A stretch of 64,000 nt of DNA from Ancylomarina sp048268005 (GCA_048268005.1 JBLWWJ010000002.1:744001-808000), one strand, 5' to 3'; counted from the stretch's first letter, positions 42,576 through 51,570 are shown. Translations and numbers: made by a program. Notes: generated by a model from the letters alone, not told the origin.

Positions 42576-43313
42576 ATGAAAACGTTTCGAGTCGATTTAC
42601 ATACACATACAGTGCTTTCTCCTTGTGGAGATTTGGAGATGAGTCCTGTCAATATTGTGGCGAAAGCGAAAGAGCGCGGAATTGATATTTTAGGCATAAG
42701 CGATCATAACTCAACCTTGCATGCCCCTTTGATTAAAAAGTTGGCAGCAAAAGAAAATATTGAGATTATGATGGGAGCAGAGGTGACAACCAAAGAGGAA
42801 GTGCATTGTCTTTGCTTTTTTGAGACAGAAGAGAAATTAGCTGTTTTTCAAAAGTATTTGGATGCGTATTTACCGCATATAGCTAATGATAGCGATAAGT
42901 TTGGTTATCAGGTTGTGGTAAACGAGGAGGAGGAGATTTTAAATGAAGTTGAATGGTTGTTGATTTCAGGTATAAATCAGAGCATTGATCAATTGGAGAA
43001 AAAGGTTCACGAATTGGACGGTTTGTTTATACCTGCTCATATAGATAAGATGCAAAACAGTATTATCTCGCAACTGGGGTTTATTCCCTTCGATTTGAAT
43101 GTTGATGCAATCGAATTAACAAGACATATAGGTAAAGAGGCATTTTTAAAGAAGAATGCTTATTTAAAAGATAAAACATTTATTAAGAGCTCCGACGCTC
43201 ATTGTATTGATTTAGTTGGAGAGATTTATACCGAATTCATCATGAAGGAAGCTAGTTTTAATGAAGTGAAAATGGCTTTAAGAAATCAAGAGGGACGAAA
43301 GGTGAATTTTTAA
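42576..43313 (+). CDS. PHP-domain phosphoesterase, hydrogenase operon
   Basis: This 245-residue PHP-family protein has metal-binding motifs DLHTHTVLSPCGDLEMS (HxH), GISDHNS, the central PAHIDK and the C-terminal SSDAHCIDLVGE. These give a tri-metal phosphoesterase-type site; the substrate is unknown. The same gene recurs in anaerobic [FeFe]-hydrogenase operons (from memory). Confidence 0.85.
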   Translation: MKTFRVDLHTHTVLSPCGDLEMSPVNIVAKAKERGIDILGISDHNSTLHAPLIKKLAAKENIEIMMGAEVTTKEEVHCLCFFETEEKLAVFQKYLDAYLPHIANDSDKFGYQVVVNEEEEILNEVEWLLISGINQSIDQLEKKVHELDGLFIPAHIDKMQNSIISQLGFIPFDLNVDAIELTRHIGKEAFLKKNAYLKDKTFIKSSDAHCIDLVGEIYTEFIMKEASFNEVKMALRNQEGRKVNF

Positions 43314-43325
43314 GGAGAAGAAAAA

Positions 43326-43865
43326 GTGAGAGACTTGTCAGAACATATCATGGATATCATTCAAAACTCAGTAAGAGCCAATGCAACTCTTGTTGAGCTT
43401 GAAATATTAGAGGATGAAAGGGCTGATGTGTACAAATTGTTGTTTAAGGATAATGGTTGTGGCATGTCAGAAGAAGTTTTGGCTAAAGTAGCTGATCCAT
43501 TTTTCACATCTAGAACAACGAGAAAAGTGGGTTTGGGTATTTCGCTTTTGAAGCAAAATGCCGAACAGACTGGAGGAAATTTAAACATATGGTCTAAAGA
43601 GGGAGAGGGGACTCAGTTAGAAGTGTTTTTTTCTCATTCGAATATTGATAGACCGGTATTAGGTAATATAGCCGAAACCATGATGTTATTGGTTGGCGCT
43701 AATCCAGAAATGGATTTTTTGTATAAGCACACAACAGCCAAAGGTGAATATGTGTTTGATACAAAAGAAGTGAAAGAAGTTTTAGAAGGGGTGTCGTTAA
43801 ATGACCCTAATATTTTGGTTTATCTAAAAGAGATGATAAACGAAAATATCATTGCAATAATATAA
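43326..43865 (+). CDS. Stand-alone GHKL ATPase, histidine-kinase-like
   Basis: This 179-residue protein starts at GTG, with AAGGAG (43312-43317) 8 bases upstream. It has N box HIMDIIQNSVRANATLVE, G1 DNGCGMSEE, F box ADPFFTSRTT and G2 GLGISLLKQNAEQTGG, a complete HATPase_c domain without any dimerisation/phosphoacceptor domain. A tail of about 65 residues follows. It is the second such ATPase in the operon; one resembles RsbW, this one a sensor-kinase catalytic domain. Confidence 0.85.
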   Translation: MRDLSEHIMDIIQNSVRANATLVELEILEDERADVYKLLFKDNGCGMSEEVLAKVADPFFTSRTTRKVGLGISLLKQNAEQTGGNLNIWSKEGEGTQLEVFFSHSNIDRPVLGNIAETMMLLVGANPEMDFLYKHTTAKGEYVFDTKEVKEVLEGVSLNDPNILVYLKEMINENIIAII

Positions 43866-43901
43866 ATTGAATTTAGTTTCTAACCTTTAATATTTGAGAT
43901 T

Positions 43902-44294
43902 ATGGCAAAAGTAAAATCTCTTGCGGACCTGAAGAAAATGAAAGAAGATCTTCAGTCGAAAATGGATCTTAGAGAAAAGAGTGATGCGCCAGATAGCATG
44001 GTGCAGGTAAAAGTAGGTATGGCTACTTGTGGAATCGCTTCTGGTGCAAAAGAAGTGATGAATTTCTTTATCGAAGAAAGTGCTAAGAGAGGAATTTCAG
44101 CTGTTGTTACCCAAACAGGATGTATGGGCTATTGTTTTGCAGAACCAACTATCGAGGTAATTATGCCTGGTAAAGATCCAATCGTTTTTGGTGATGTGGA
44201 TGTGAAAAAAGCTGATGAGATTATTGAGAAGTATGTTAAGAATGGTGAGTTGGTTGATGGAATTATTCCTGTAAACTATAATACTATTGACTAA
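43902..44294 (+). CDS. 2Fe-2S thioredoxin-like ferredoxin of the hydrogenase operon
   Basis: This 130-residue protein has a thioredoxin-like 2Fe-2S fold. The cluster cysteines are in MATCGIASGAKEV and TQTGCMGYCFAEPT, and a helical N-terminal stretch of about 35 residues precedes them. It resembles the small ferredoxin subunit encoded next to hydABC in Thermotoga and clostridia (from memory). It is probably an electron carrier or an extra subunit of the complex. Confidence 0.85.
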   Translation: MAKVKSLADLKKMKEDLQSKMDLREKSDAPDSMVQVKVGMATCGIASGAKEVMNFFIEESAKRGISAVVTQTGCMGYCFAEPTIEVIMPGKDPIVFGDVDVKKADEIIEKYVKNGELVDGIIPVNYNTID

Positions 44295-44315
44295 TATCTA
44301 AACCCAAACACTGTT

Positions 44316-46106
44316 ATGGAAAAGTATAAAATGCATATTCTTATTTGCGGAGGTACGGGATGTCGTGCGTCTGAAAGTGAGCTTATTCAAACTAATTTAG
44401 AGGATGCTCTTAAGGCCAAAGGTCTAGAGGATGAAGTGCAGGTTGTGACCACGGGTTGCTTTGGTTTTTGTGAAAAAGGACCTATTGTAAAGATTCTTCC
44501 GGATAACACATTCTATATTGAAGTGAAGCCTGAGGATGCAGAAGAAATTATTGAGGAGCATATTGTGAAAGGTCGTCAGGTAATGCGACTTCTTTACACA
44601 GATCCTGATAAGAAAGAAACTGTAAGTGATGCGAAAAATATGGGTTTCTACAAGAAACAAATTCGTATTGCTCTTAGAAACTGTGGATTTATTAATCCAG
44701 AGAATATTGATGAATATATTGCTCGTGACGGTTATGGTGCACTAGGGACGTGTTTCGAAATGACGCCACAGGCAGTTATTGATGTGATTAAAGAATCTGG
44801 TCTACGTGGACGAGGAGGAGGAGGATTCCCAACTGGTTTGAAGTGGGAGTTTGCTTCTAAGAACGATGCTGATCAGAAATATGTGGTTTGTAATGCTGAT
44901 GAGGGAGACCCGGGAGCATTTATGGACCGTTCAATCCTTGAAGGAGATCCACACTCAGTACTTGAGGCGATGGCTATTTGTGGTTACACAATGGGTGCTG
45001 ATTTGGGTGTGATTTATATTCGTGCTGAGTACCCACTTGCAATTGAGCGTTTAAAGATTGCAATTGCCCAAGCTCGTGAGTATGGCTTGTTAGGTAAGGA
45101 TATTTTAGGTTCTGGTTTCAACTTCGACGTAGAAATGCGTTATGGAGCCGGAGCTTTTGTATGTGGTGAGGAAACAGCTTTGATCCACTCGATGGAAGGT
45201 CTTCGTGGTGAGCCAACTGTTAAGCCTCCATTCCCTGCAGAATCAGGATATAATGGCAAGCCAACTAACGTAAATAATGTTGAAACTTTTGCTAATGTTC
45301 CTGTTATCATCAACAAAGGTGCTAAGTGGTTTAGTGCTATTGGAACTGATAAGTCAAAAGGTACTAAGGTGTTTGCTTTGGCAGGTAAGATCAATAATGT
45401 TGGTCTAATTGAGGTTCCTATGGGTACGACTCTTCGTGAAGTAATTTACGAAATTGGTGGTGGTATCAAAGATGGAAAGAAATTTAAGGCTGTTCAAACA
45501 GGTGGTCCTTCTGGTGGATGTTTAACTGAGAAGCACTTAGATACACCAATCGACTTTGATAACCTTATTGCTGCTGGTTCTATGATGGGATCAGGTGGTA
45601 TGATTGTTATGGACGAAGACGACTGTATGGTTTCTATGGCAAAATTCTACCTTGATTTTACAGTTGAGGAATCTTGTGGTAAGTGTACGCCATGTCGTGT
45701 TGGTAATAAGCGTCTTTATGAGATGTTAGATAAGATTACTGAAGGTAAGGGTACAAAAGAAGACCTAGACTTATTACGTAATCTAAGTGGTGTAATTAAA
45801 GATACATCTCTTTGTGGATTAGGTCAAACTTCTCCAAACCCAGTTTTATCAACTCTTGATAACTTCCACGATGAGTATTTAGCTCACGTTGAAGATCATA
45901 AGTGTACTGCTGGACAGTGTAAAGCATTGATGCAGTATGTTGTTGATCCAGAGCTTTGTGTAGGTTGTACGCTTTGTGCGCGTAACTGTCCGGTTGATTG
46001 TATTGCTGGAGAACGTAAGGAAGCTCATATTATCGACGTTGAAAAATGTATTAAGTGTGGTGCTTGTATGGATAAGTGTAAGTTTAACGCCATTAGCATA
46101 CAATAA
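44316..46106 (+). CDS. hydB: [FeFe] hydrogenase subunit beta, NuoF-like (HydB)
   Basis: This 596-residue flavoprotein subunit binds FMN and NAD(H). It has an N-terminal 2Fe-2S thioredoxin-like domain (CGGTGCRASESE and TGCFGFCEKGP), then a NuoF core with GLRGRGGGGFPTGLKW, NADEGDPGAFMDR and GAGAFVCGEETAL. The ESCGKCTPCRVGN 4Fe-4S motif follows, with two C-terminal ferredoxin clusters (CVGCTLCARNCPVDC and CIKCGACMDKCKFNA). The layout matches HydB of NAD-dependent, electron-bifurcating hydrogenases. It lies directly before hydA. Confidence 0.95.
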   Translation: MEKYKMHILICGGTGCRASESELIQTNLEDALKAKGLEDEVQVVTTGCFGFCEKGPIVKILPDNTFYIEVKPEDAEEIIEEHIVKGRQVMRLLYTDPDKKETVSDAKNMGFYKKQIRIALRNCGFINPENIDEYIARDGYGALGTCFEMTPQAVIDVIKESGLRGRGGGGFPTGLKWEFASKNDADQKYVVCNADEGDPGAFMDRSILEGDPHSVLEAMAICGYTMGADLGVIYIRAEYPLAIERLKIAIAQAREYGLLGKDILGSGFNFDVEMRYGAGAFVCGEETALIHSMEGLRGEPTVKPPFPAESGYNGKPTNVNNVETFANVPVIINKGAKWFSAIGTDKSKGTKVFALAGKINNVGLIEVPMGTTLREVIYEIGGGIKDGKKFKAVQTGGPSGGCLTEKHLDTPIDFDNLIAAGSMMGSGGMIVMDEDDCMVSMAKFYLDFTVEESCGKCTPCRVGNKRLYEMLDKITEGKGTKEDLDLLRNLSGVIKDTSLCGLGQTSPNPVLSTLDNFHDEYLAHVEDHKCTAGQCKALMQYVVDPELCVGCTLCARNCPVDCIAGERKEAHIIDVEKCIKCGACMDKCKFNAISIQ

Positions 46107-46118
46107 GGAGGATTGAAA

Positions 46119-47891
46119 ATGGAACAAATGATAAAATTAACCATTGATAATAAAGAGGTAGAGGTTGCTAAAGGCACCACTATGCTCGAAGCTGCAAAGC
46201 AAATTGGTGTTGAGATACCAACGCTTTGTCACATGCACCTTGAGGATATGAAAATTGAGCATAAGCCTGGTGGATGTCGTATTTGTGTTGTTGAGGTTGA
46301 CGGTAGAAGAAATCTAGCGCCTTCATGTAACTCAAAATGCGAAGCTGGAATGAATATCAAGACTCACTCTATGAGAGTTTTGAATGCTCGTAAAACTGTA
46401 ATGGAATTGATGCTTTCTGATCATCCATTTGACTGTCTTGTTTGTGCTAAGTCAGGAAATTGTGACTTGCAAACTACAGCTCAAAATATGGGTGTTCGTG
46501 AGATTCACTACCAAGGTGAGCAATCAACTTATAAGGTAGATTACTCTCCATCGATTATCCGTGATATGGATAAGTGTATTATGTGTCGTCGTTGTGAAAC
46601 AATGTGTAACGACGTACAAACTGTAGGTGCTCTTTCTGCTGTTAATCGTGGATTCGAATCTGTAGTTGCTCCAGCTTTCGAGATGGACCTTGAAAAATCT
46701 ACTTGTACTTATTGTGGTCAGTGTGTTGCTGTATGTCCTACAGGAGCTCTTACTGAGAAGGATCATACGAATCAGTTGATTAGAGATCTTGCTAATCCGA
46801 ACAAGACTGTTGTGGTTCAAACGGCTCCTGCTGTGCGTGCAGCTCTTGGTGAAGAGTTTGGTATGGAAGCTGGTACTTTGGTGACTGGTAAAATGGTTGC
46901 TGCGCTTCGTAACTTAGGTTTCGATAGTGTATTTGATACTGACTTTGCTGCCGATCTTACTATTATGGAGGAAGGTACTGAGCTGCTTCAGCGTCTTGAT
47001 GCTCACCTAAAAGGTGACAAGGATGTTAAGCTTCCTATCTTGACTTCATGTTGTCCGGGGTGGGTGAATTTCTTTGAGCATCACTTCCCAGAGATGAAAG
47101 AGATTCCTTCAACAGCTCGTTCTCCTCAGCAAATGTTTGGTCCTATTGCTAAAAACTATTTGGCAAAAGAAATGGGAATCAAGCGTGAGGATATGATTGT
47201 TGTATCTATCATGCCTTGTTTGGCTAAGAAATACGAATGTCAGCGTGATGAGTTTAAGGTTGATGGTGATCCAGATGTGAACTATTCTATCTCAACTCGT
47301 GAATTAGCTAACCTGATTAAGCAAGCTAATATGGATTTTGTTTCTCTTCCAGAGGAAGATTTTGATAATCCATTGGGAGAGTCTACGGGTGCTGGTGTGA
47401 TTTTCGGTGCTACTGGTGGTGTTATCGAAGCTGCAACTCGTACTGCTTATGAAGTATATACTGGAAAAACACTTCAGAAAGTTGATTTCAACGCTCTTCG
47501 TGGTATGGAAGGTATTCGTAGTGCTAAAGTTGATTTTGATGGATTAGAGTTGAATATTGGTATTGCACATGGTTTGGGTAATGCTCGTAAGCTTCTTGAA
47601 GATGTGAGAGATGGTAAGTCACAGTATCACGCAATTGAAATCATGGCTTGTCCTGGTGGATGTATTGGTGGTGGTGGTCAGCCATTGCACCATGGTGATG
47701 CTTCTGTCTTAGGTAAGCGTGCTGCTGCTCTTTATCGTGAAGATGAGGGTAAAGCAATTCGTAAGTCCCATGAAAACCCATACATCATTAAGTTGTATGA
47801 AGAGTTCTTGGGTAAGCCTTGTGGTGAATTGTCGCATAAATTGCTACATACTCACTATTTCGACAAGAAAAATGAAATCGAAATTGAATAG
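46119..47891 (+). CDS. hydA: [FeFe] hydrogenase catalytic subunit (HydA)
   Basis: The ATG at 46119 is 7 bases after the strong AAGGAGG at 46105-46111 (590 residues). An upstream in-frame TTG at 46113 is less likely. It has an N-terminal 2Fe-2S (CHMHLEDM, GGCRICVVE and CNSKC), a His-ligated 4Fe-4S (HPFDCLVCAKSGNCD) and two 4Fe-4S (CIMCRRCETMC and CTYCGQCVAVCPTG). The H-cluster loops are complete: TSCCPGWVNFF, MPCLAKKYE and MACPGGCIGGGGQP. All catalytic cysteines are present. It forms a trimer with HydB and HydC and makes or uses H2 from NADH plus ferredoxin. Longer HydA proteins carry a C-terminal 2Fe-2S domain that is absent here. Confidence 0.96.
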   Translation: MEQMIKLTIDNKEVEVAKGTTMLEAAKQIGVEIPTLCHMHLEDMKIEHKPGGCRICVVEVDGRRNLAPSCNSKCEAGMNIKTHSMRVLNARKTVMELMLSDHPFDCLVCAKSGNCDLQTTAQNMGVREIHYQGEQSTYKVDYSPSIIRDMDKCIMCRRCETMCNDVQTVGALSAVNRGFESVVAPAFEMDLEKSTCTYCGQCVAVCPTGALTEKDHTNQLIRDLANPNKTVVVQTAPAVRAALGEEFGMEAGTLVTGKMVAALRNLGFDSVFDTDFAADLTIMEEGTELLQRLDAHLKGDKDVKLPILTSCCPGWVNFFEHHFPEMKEIPSTARSPQQMFGPIAKNYLAKEMGIKREDMIVVSIMPCLAKKYECQRDEFKVDGDPDVNYSISTRELANLIKQANMDFVSLPEEDFDNPLGESTGAGVIFGATGGVIEAATRTAYEVYTGKTLQKVDFNALRGMEGIRSAKVDFDGLELNIGIAHGLGNARKLLEDVRDGKSQYHAIEIMACPGGCIGGGGQPLHHGDASVLGKRAAALYREDEGKAIRKSHENPYIIKLYEEFLGKPCGELSHKLLHTHYFDKKNEIEIE

Positions 47892-47899
47892 TATTACAA

Positions 47900-47987
47900 T
47901 GGATTTGAGAATTGAGATGTGAGGTTTAGGTTTTTACATCTGACTCATGTCTCATATCTATAATCTCATATCTTAAATATAAGTATT
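47900..47987 (+). repeat. Degenerate GAGATATGAG-type repeats between hydA and hydC
   Basis: The only wide gap in the second half of the operon (96 bases). It holds TTGAGATGTGAGG followed by CTCATGTCTCATATCT and ATCTCATATCTT: several degenerate copies of one 8-10-base unit in both orientations, able to pair as hairpins. Similar low-complexity intergenic repeats occur in other Bacteroidota (from memory). Confidence 0.55.
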
Positions 47988-48467
47988 ATGGCAAAAATAA
48001 AATTAGCAAAAGACAAGATTGAAAAGCTTGTTGAAATTTGCAAATCATTTAATAATGAAGGCAGCGAGCTGATTAATGTACTTCATAAGGCACAAGAAAA
48101 CTTCGGTTATCTTCCTGCTGAAGTTCAAGAAGTCGTTGCTCGTGAGCTTGGCGTTTCAGTGGCACACGTATATGGTGTTGTTACTTTCTATTCATTCTTT
48201 ACTATGGTTCCTATGGGTGAATTCCCTATTTCAATCTGTATGGGTACAGCTTGTTATGTGCGTGGTGCTGAGAAGGTATTAGAAGAGTTTAAAACACAAC
48301 TTAAGGTGCCAATTGGTGAAACTACTGAAGATGGTAAATTTTCGATCTCATGCCTGCGTTGTGTAGGTGCTTGTGGTTTGGCTCCGGTTGTAACGATTGG
48401 TGAGCGTACCTATGGTCGTGTAGCTGCAGGTGATGTGGCGGATATCCTAAAAGAGTATCAAAACTAA
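47988..48467 (+). CDS. hydC: [FeFe] hydrogenase subunit gamma, NuoE-like (HydC)
   Basis: This 159-residue 2Fe-2S thioredoxin-like protein is similar to NuoE. The cluster cysteines are in ICMGTACYVRGA and SCLRCVGACGLAPV, after a helical N-terminus (KIEKLVEICKSFNNEGSELI) and YLPAEVQEVVARELGVSV. It completes the HydABC trimer. It ends the operon at a strong terminator. Confidence 0.95.
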   Translation: MAKIKLAKDKIEKLVEICKSFNNEGSELINVLHKAQENFGYLPAEVQEVVARELGVSVAHVYGVVTFYSFFTMVPMGEFPISICMGTACYVRGAEKVLEEFKTQLKVPIGETTEDGKFSISCLRCVGACGLAPVVTIGERTYGRVAAGDVADILKEYQN

Positions 48468-48488
48468 GTTTTGATTTAATAGATAATG

Positions 48489-48520
48489 AAGCCTTCGGAT
48501 TTTCCGAAGGCTTTTTTTTT
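48489..48520 (+). terminator. Terminator of the hydrogenase operon
   Basis: A perfect 11-bp stem (48489-48499 with 48503-48513) is followed by a long T run. Confidence 0.92.
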
Positions 48521-48635
48521 GCTATTGGTCTCGGATCGGAAATTTGTATAGTGATAAATTTATTATAAATTCAATGTGGTAATCATGTTAGGTTGGTTGT
48601 GGCTGAATGGATAATGTCGTTTTTATTACATAGTC

Positions 48636-49928
48636 ATGTCTTTCAAGAAGCATTTAAAAACTTATTTTTCATTTTCCTCTTCTGAAAGGAGGAGTTTGAT
48701 TATTCTTCTGACCATTTTAGTTATCGTTTTTATATATCCTTTGTTTATCACAAGCGATAATGTTCCTGTGTGGGATAGGAATCCGGAAAAACAGAAGCAG
48801 TTGGATAGTCTTTTGGCAGTTTTGCAAGCCAAAACAGATAGTGGGCAGGAGACCGCAAGAGTTCAAGAATTATTCTTCTTTGATCCGAATCAGATAGATA
48901 GTTTGGGATTGTTAGCATTAGGTTTTTCAAATTATCAAGCAAAGAATCTTTTAAATTATCGGAGATCGGGAGCTCGGTTCTTAAAAGATACTGATTTGAA
49001 GAAAGTTTATGGTATGAGGGATGTTTTGTATCAAAATCTACAGCCTTTTATTCAAATTTCTTCGAGGAAAACTAAGCGTTCTGCTTATAAGCCACAGTTA
49101 AAAGTATTTGATCCTAATAAAGCTGATTCTACAACATTATTATCGCTGGGTTTTTCAAAATTTCAAACACGTAATATTCTTAATTACAGGAAAAAATCAG
49201 GACGATTTAATACGAAGGATGATTTGATGAAGATTTATGGAATTGATTCTTCTGATTTTGAAAGATATGAGAAGTATGTTGTTATAGAGTCAGACCGAAA
49301 TAAGACTAGAAGTTACTTGTTTTCGTTTGATCCCAATCGTATTAGTAAGAGTGGTTGGGATAGTTTGGGTGTTGGAGAACGCGTTACAAATAGAATTGAG
49401 AGGTTTTTGGCTAAAGGGGGACGTTTTCAGAAGCCTGAAGATTTGAAGAGGATTTATGGGTTTGATTCGTTGAAATATTCAGAAATACATACGTATATAA
49501 ATATTCCAATAAAAGATGTTGATGAAAAAATTGAAATAGAGCTGAACATGGCAGATTCTATTCAGTTGTTAGCCTTGCCTGGAATTGGTCCTTATTTTGC
49601 TCATCGAATTATTAATTATCGAGAGAAGCTAGGTGGCTTTTATAGTATCGATCAGCTGACGGATGTTTATGGCTTAAAAAAGAGTCGGGTGGATAGTATC
49701 AGTTCTTCTCTGGCAGTTGATTTAAATTATTTGCAATCTATCAATATTAATAGTGCTACAATTGATGAGTTGAGTAGTCATCCATATATTAGTTATAGGG
49801 AAGCATCCGATATTTATAGATTTCGAAAACGAAAGGGGAGGATTTTGGATTTGGAAAGCCTTAAAAAGAAGAAAATTTTTCAGGATTCGACCTTTAGTCG
49901 GGTAGAACCATATTTAAGTTTGGATTAA
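48636..49928 (+). CDS. Membrane-anchored protein with five helix-hairpin-helix repeats
   Basis: This 430-residue protein has one N-terminal membrane helix (SLIILLTILVIVFIYPLFI) and then five ComEA-like HhH units of about 60-70 residues. They start near FDPNQIDSLGLLALG, FDPNKADSTTLLSLG, FDPNRISKSGWDSLG, LNMADSIQLLALPGIG and ININSATIDELSSHP. Each carries an LNYRxxxGxF and a LxxxYG element. The fourth has the best DNA-binding-like GIG turn. ComEA binds DNA during uptake, but a five-unit version is unusual and DNA binding is an inference. It stands alone, 168 bases after the hydrogenase operon. Confidence 0.8.
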   Translation: MSFKKHLKTYFSFSSSERRSLIILLTILVIVFIYPLFITSDNVPVWDRNPEKQKQLDSLLAVLQAKTDSGQETARVQELFFFDPNQIDSLGLLALGFSNYQAKNLLNYRRSGARFLKDTDLKKVYGMRDVLYQNLQPFIQISSRKTKRSAYKPQLKVFDPNKADSTTLLSLGFSKFQTRNILNYRKKSGRFNTKDDLMKIYGIDSSDFERYEKYVVIESDRNKTRSYLFSFDPNRISKSGWDSLGVGERVTNRIERFLAKGGRFQKPEDLKRIYGFDSLKYSEIHTYINIPIKDVDEKIEIELNMADSIQLLALPGIGPYFAHRIINYREKLGGFYSIDQLTDVYGLKKSRVDSISSSLAVDLNYLQSININSATIDELSSHPYISYREASDIYRFRKRKGRILDLESLKKKKIFQDSTFSRVEPYLSLD

Positions 49929-50103
49929 AATAGGAAAAATTGGCTTGTTTTACCACCAAGAATAGGCTTATTACCTGAGTTTTGCACATGAATCAAATAA
50001 AATTAAAGTATTTGGTCATATTTTTATAAATTTGTTTGAAATATCGTGAATGAATTAATAAGTTTGCGGCTCATTTAGAAATAATTAAATAAAAGAAGAA
50101 ACT

Positions 50104-50295
50104 ATGATTATTATTCCTATGAAGGAAGGCGAAAACATTGAAAGAGCCTTAAAAAAATTCAAAAGAAAATTCGAAAAAACAGGTGTGATCAAAGAATTAC
50201 GTGGAAGACAGGTTTATGTAAAGCCTTCTGTTAGAAAAAGAAAAGAGAAAATCCACGCAGTTTATGTTCAGCAAATGCAATTGAACGAAGATTAA
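50104..50295 (+). CDS. rpsU: 30S ribosomal protein S21
   Basis: This 63-residue basic protein has the family pattern (MKEGENIERALKKFKRKFEK, LRGRQVYVKPSVRKRKEK). It begins the conserved rpsU-recombinase-hpf-tRNA-tuf block. No AGGAGG-type site precedes the ATG; the upstream is only AGAAGAAA. A TAAATTTG box (50027-50034) lies 70 bases upstream. Confidence 0.97.
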   Translation: MIIIPMKEGENIERALKKFKRKFEKTGVIKELRGRQVYVKPSVRKRKEKIHAVYVQQMQLNED

Positions 50296-50368
50296 TTTCT
50301 TTTGAAAAAGGTTTCGATGTCTTATTTTTTTTGTAATTTAGTTTATCTAGACTATGAATTAAAAGTGT

Positions 50369-51253
50369 ATGAGATATAAGGAATCTTTTCTGTCTTATTT
50401 ACAGTACGAGAAACGATACTCCAAACATACTTTGGTATCATATGATTGTGATTTAAGTCAATTTTTTTCTTTTTTATCATCCTACGGGATTGAGGAGGGT
50501 GAAATTGTTGATTTGAATTTCAAAGATGTTAGAAGGTGGATTGTTTTTTTAATGAATGAAGGCTGCTCAGCCCGAACTGTGAATAGGAAATTATCTTCTT
50601 TGAAATCCTTTTTTAAATATTTATTGCGAGAATCGCTGATACAACAAAATCCGATGGATAGAGTTGTTGGTCCTAGGCAAGGGAAGAAGCTTCCTGATTT
50701 TGTTGCCGAGCACAGCATGCGATTATTACAAGAAATAGATTTTGGTGAGGGATTCGAAGGGATTCGAGACAGACTGGTAATTGAAATGTTTTATCATACT
50801 GGCATGCGTTTATCTGAATTGATGAATTTGAATGTGTCCAGTTTTGATCGTTCGGCCTCAGTTGTTCGAGTTTTAGGTAAGAGAAATAGGGAGAGGATTA
50901 TTCCTGTTAGTGATAATCTCGAAACACTTCTTGATGAGTATTTAGAGCATAGGTTGTTGGTTTGTTCCAGTAAGGACGGTGTTTTGTTTATGACAGATAA
51001 TGCAAGACCCGCATATGAAAAGTTGTTGTATAGAATAGTGACAAAACACTTATCTAAGATTACAACGCTTTCGAAAAAAAGTCCTCACGTGTTACGTCAT
51101 ACCTTTGCGACGCATTTACTTAATAATGGAGCGGAATTGAATGCTATAAAAGAGTTGTTGGGACATTCTAATTTGTCTGCAACTCAAATATACACTCATA
51201 CAAGCTTTGAGAGGTTAAACGATATTTATAAACAGGCTCACCCCAGAGCTTAA
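50369..51253 (+). CDS. xerC: Tyrosine recombinase XerC/XerD family
   Basis: This 294-residue site-specific recombinase has an N-terminal SAM-like DNA-binding domain (SFLSYLQYEKRYSKHTLVSY) and a C-terminal catalytic domain. The catalytic Arg is in HTGMRLSEL, His/Arg in HVLRHTFATHLL, His in LGHSNLSAT and Tyr in QIYTHTSF. Length and position between rpsU and hpf fit the chromosomal Xer recombinase rather than an element integrase. Whether it is the XerC or XerD role cannot be told from sequence alone. Confidence 0.9.
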   Translation: MRYKESFLSYLQYEKRYSKHTLVSYDCDLSQFFSFLSSYGIEEGEIVDLNFKDVRRWIVFLMNEGCSARTVNRKLSSLKSFFKYLLRESLIQQNPMDRVVGPRQGKKLPDFVAEHSMRLLQEIDFGEGFEGIRDRLVIEMFYHTGMRLSELMNLNVSSFDRSASVVRVLGKRNRERIIPVSDNLETLLDEYLEHRLLVCSSKDGVLFMTDNARPAYEKLLYRIVTKHLSKITTLSKKSPHVLRHTFATHLLNNGAELNAIKELLGHSNLSATQIYTHTSFERLNDIYKQAHPRA

Positions 51254-51270
51254 AATTTGGAGGATAGAGT

Positions 51271-51570
51271 ATGAAAGTAAACATTCAGGCAGTCGGTTTC
51301 AGTGCTGATGTTCAGTTGGAAGATTTTGTCAAGGCGAGAGTTGATAAGTTGCTTAGGCTTGATGATGACGTGACAAACGTAGAGGTCTTTTTAAGAGCTG
51401 AAAAACCATCGGTAGTAGAAAATAAAGAAGTAGAGATAAAATTTAATATCCCGGGAGGTGATATATTTGCACAAAAGCAAAGCAAGACATTCGAGGAAGC
51501 AGTTGATTTAGCGACGGATGCATTGAAGCGCCAAATCACAAAGCGTAAAGAAAAACTTCGAGGAAAATAA
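51271..51570 (+). CDS. hpf: Short ribosome hibernation promoting factor (HPF/YfiA family), copy 2
   Basis: This 99-residue protein starts MKVNIQAVGFSADVQLEDFV and has the conserved IKFNIPGGDIFAQKQSKTFE. GGAGG (51259-51263) lies 7 bases before the ATG. It is paralogous to the minus-strand copy at 35958-36245. Its place between xerC and the tRNA cluster is the conserved one, so this is probably the ancestral copy. Confidence 0.92.
   Translation: MKVNIQAVGFSADVQLEDFVKARVDKLLRLDDDVTNVEVFLRAEKPSVVENKEVEIKFNIPGGDIFAQKQSKTFEEAVDLATDALKRQITKRKEKLRGK

Noticed and set aside
50369..51253. Mobile-element integrase instead of Xer recombinase
   Set aside because: Length, N-terminal domain and conserved position between rpsU and hpf fit a housekeeping Xer protein; no element surrounds it.
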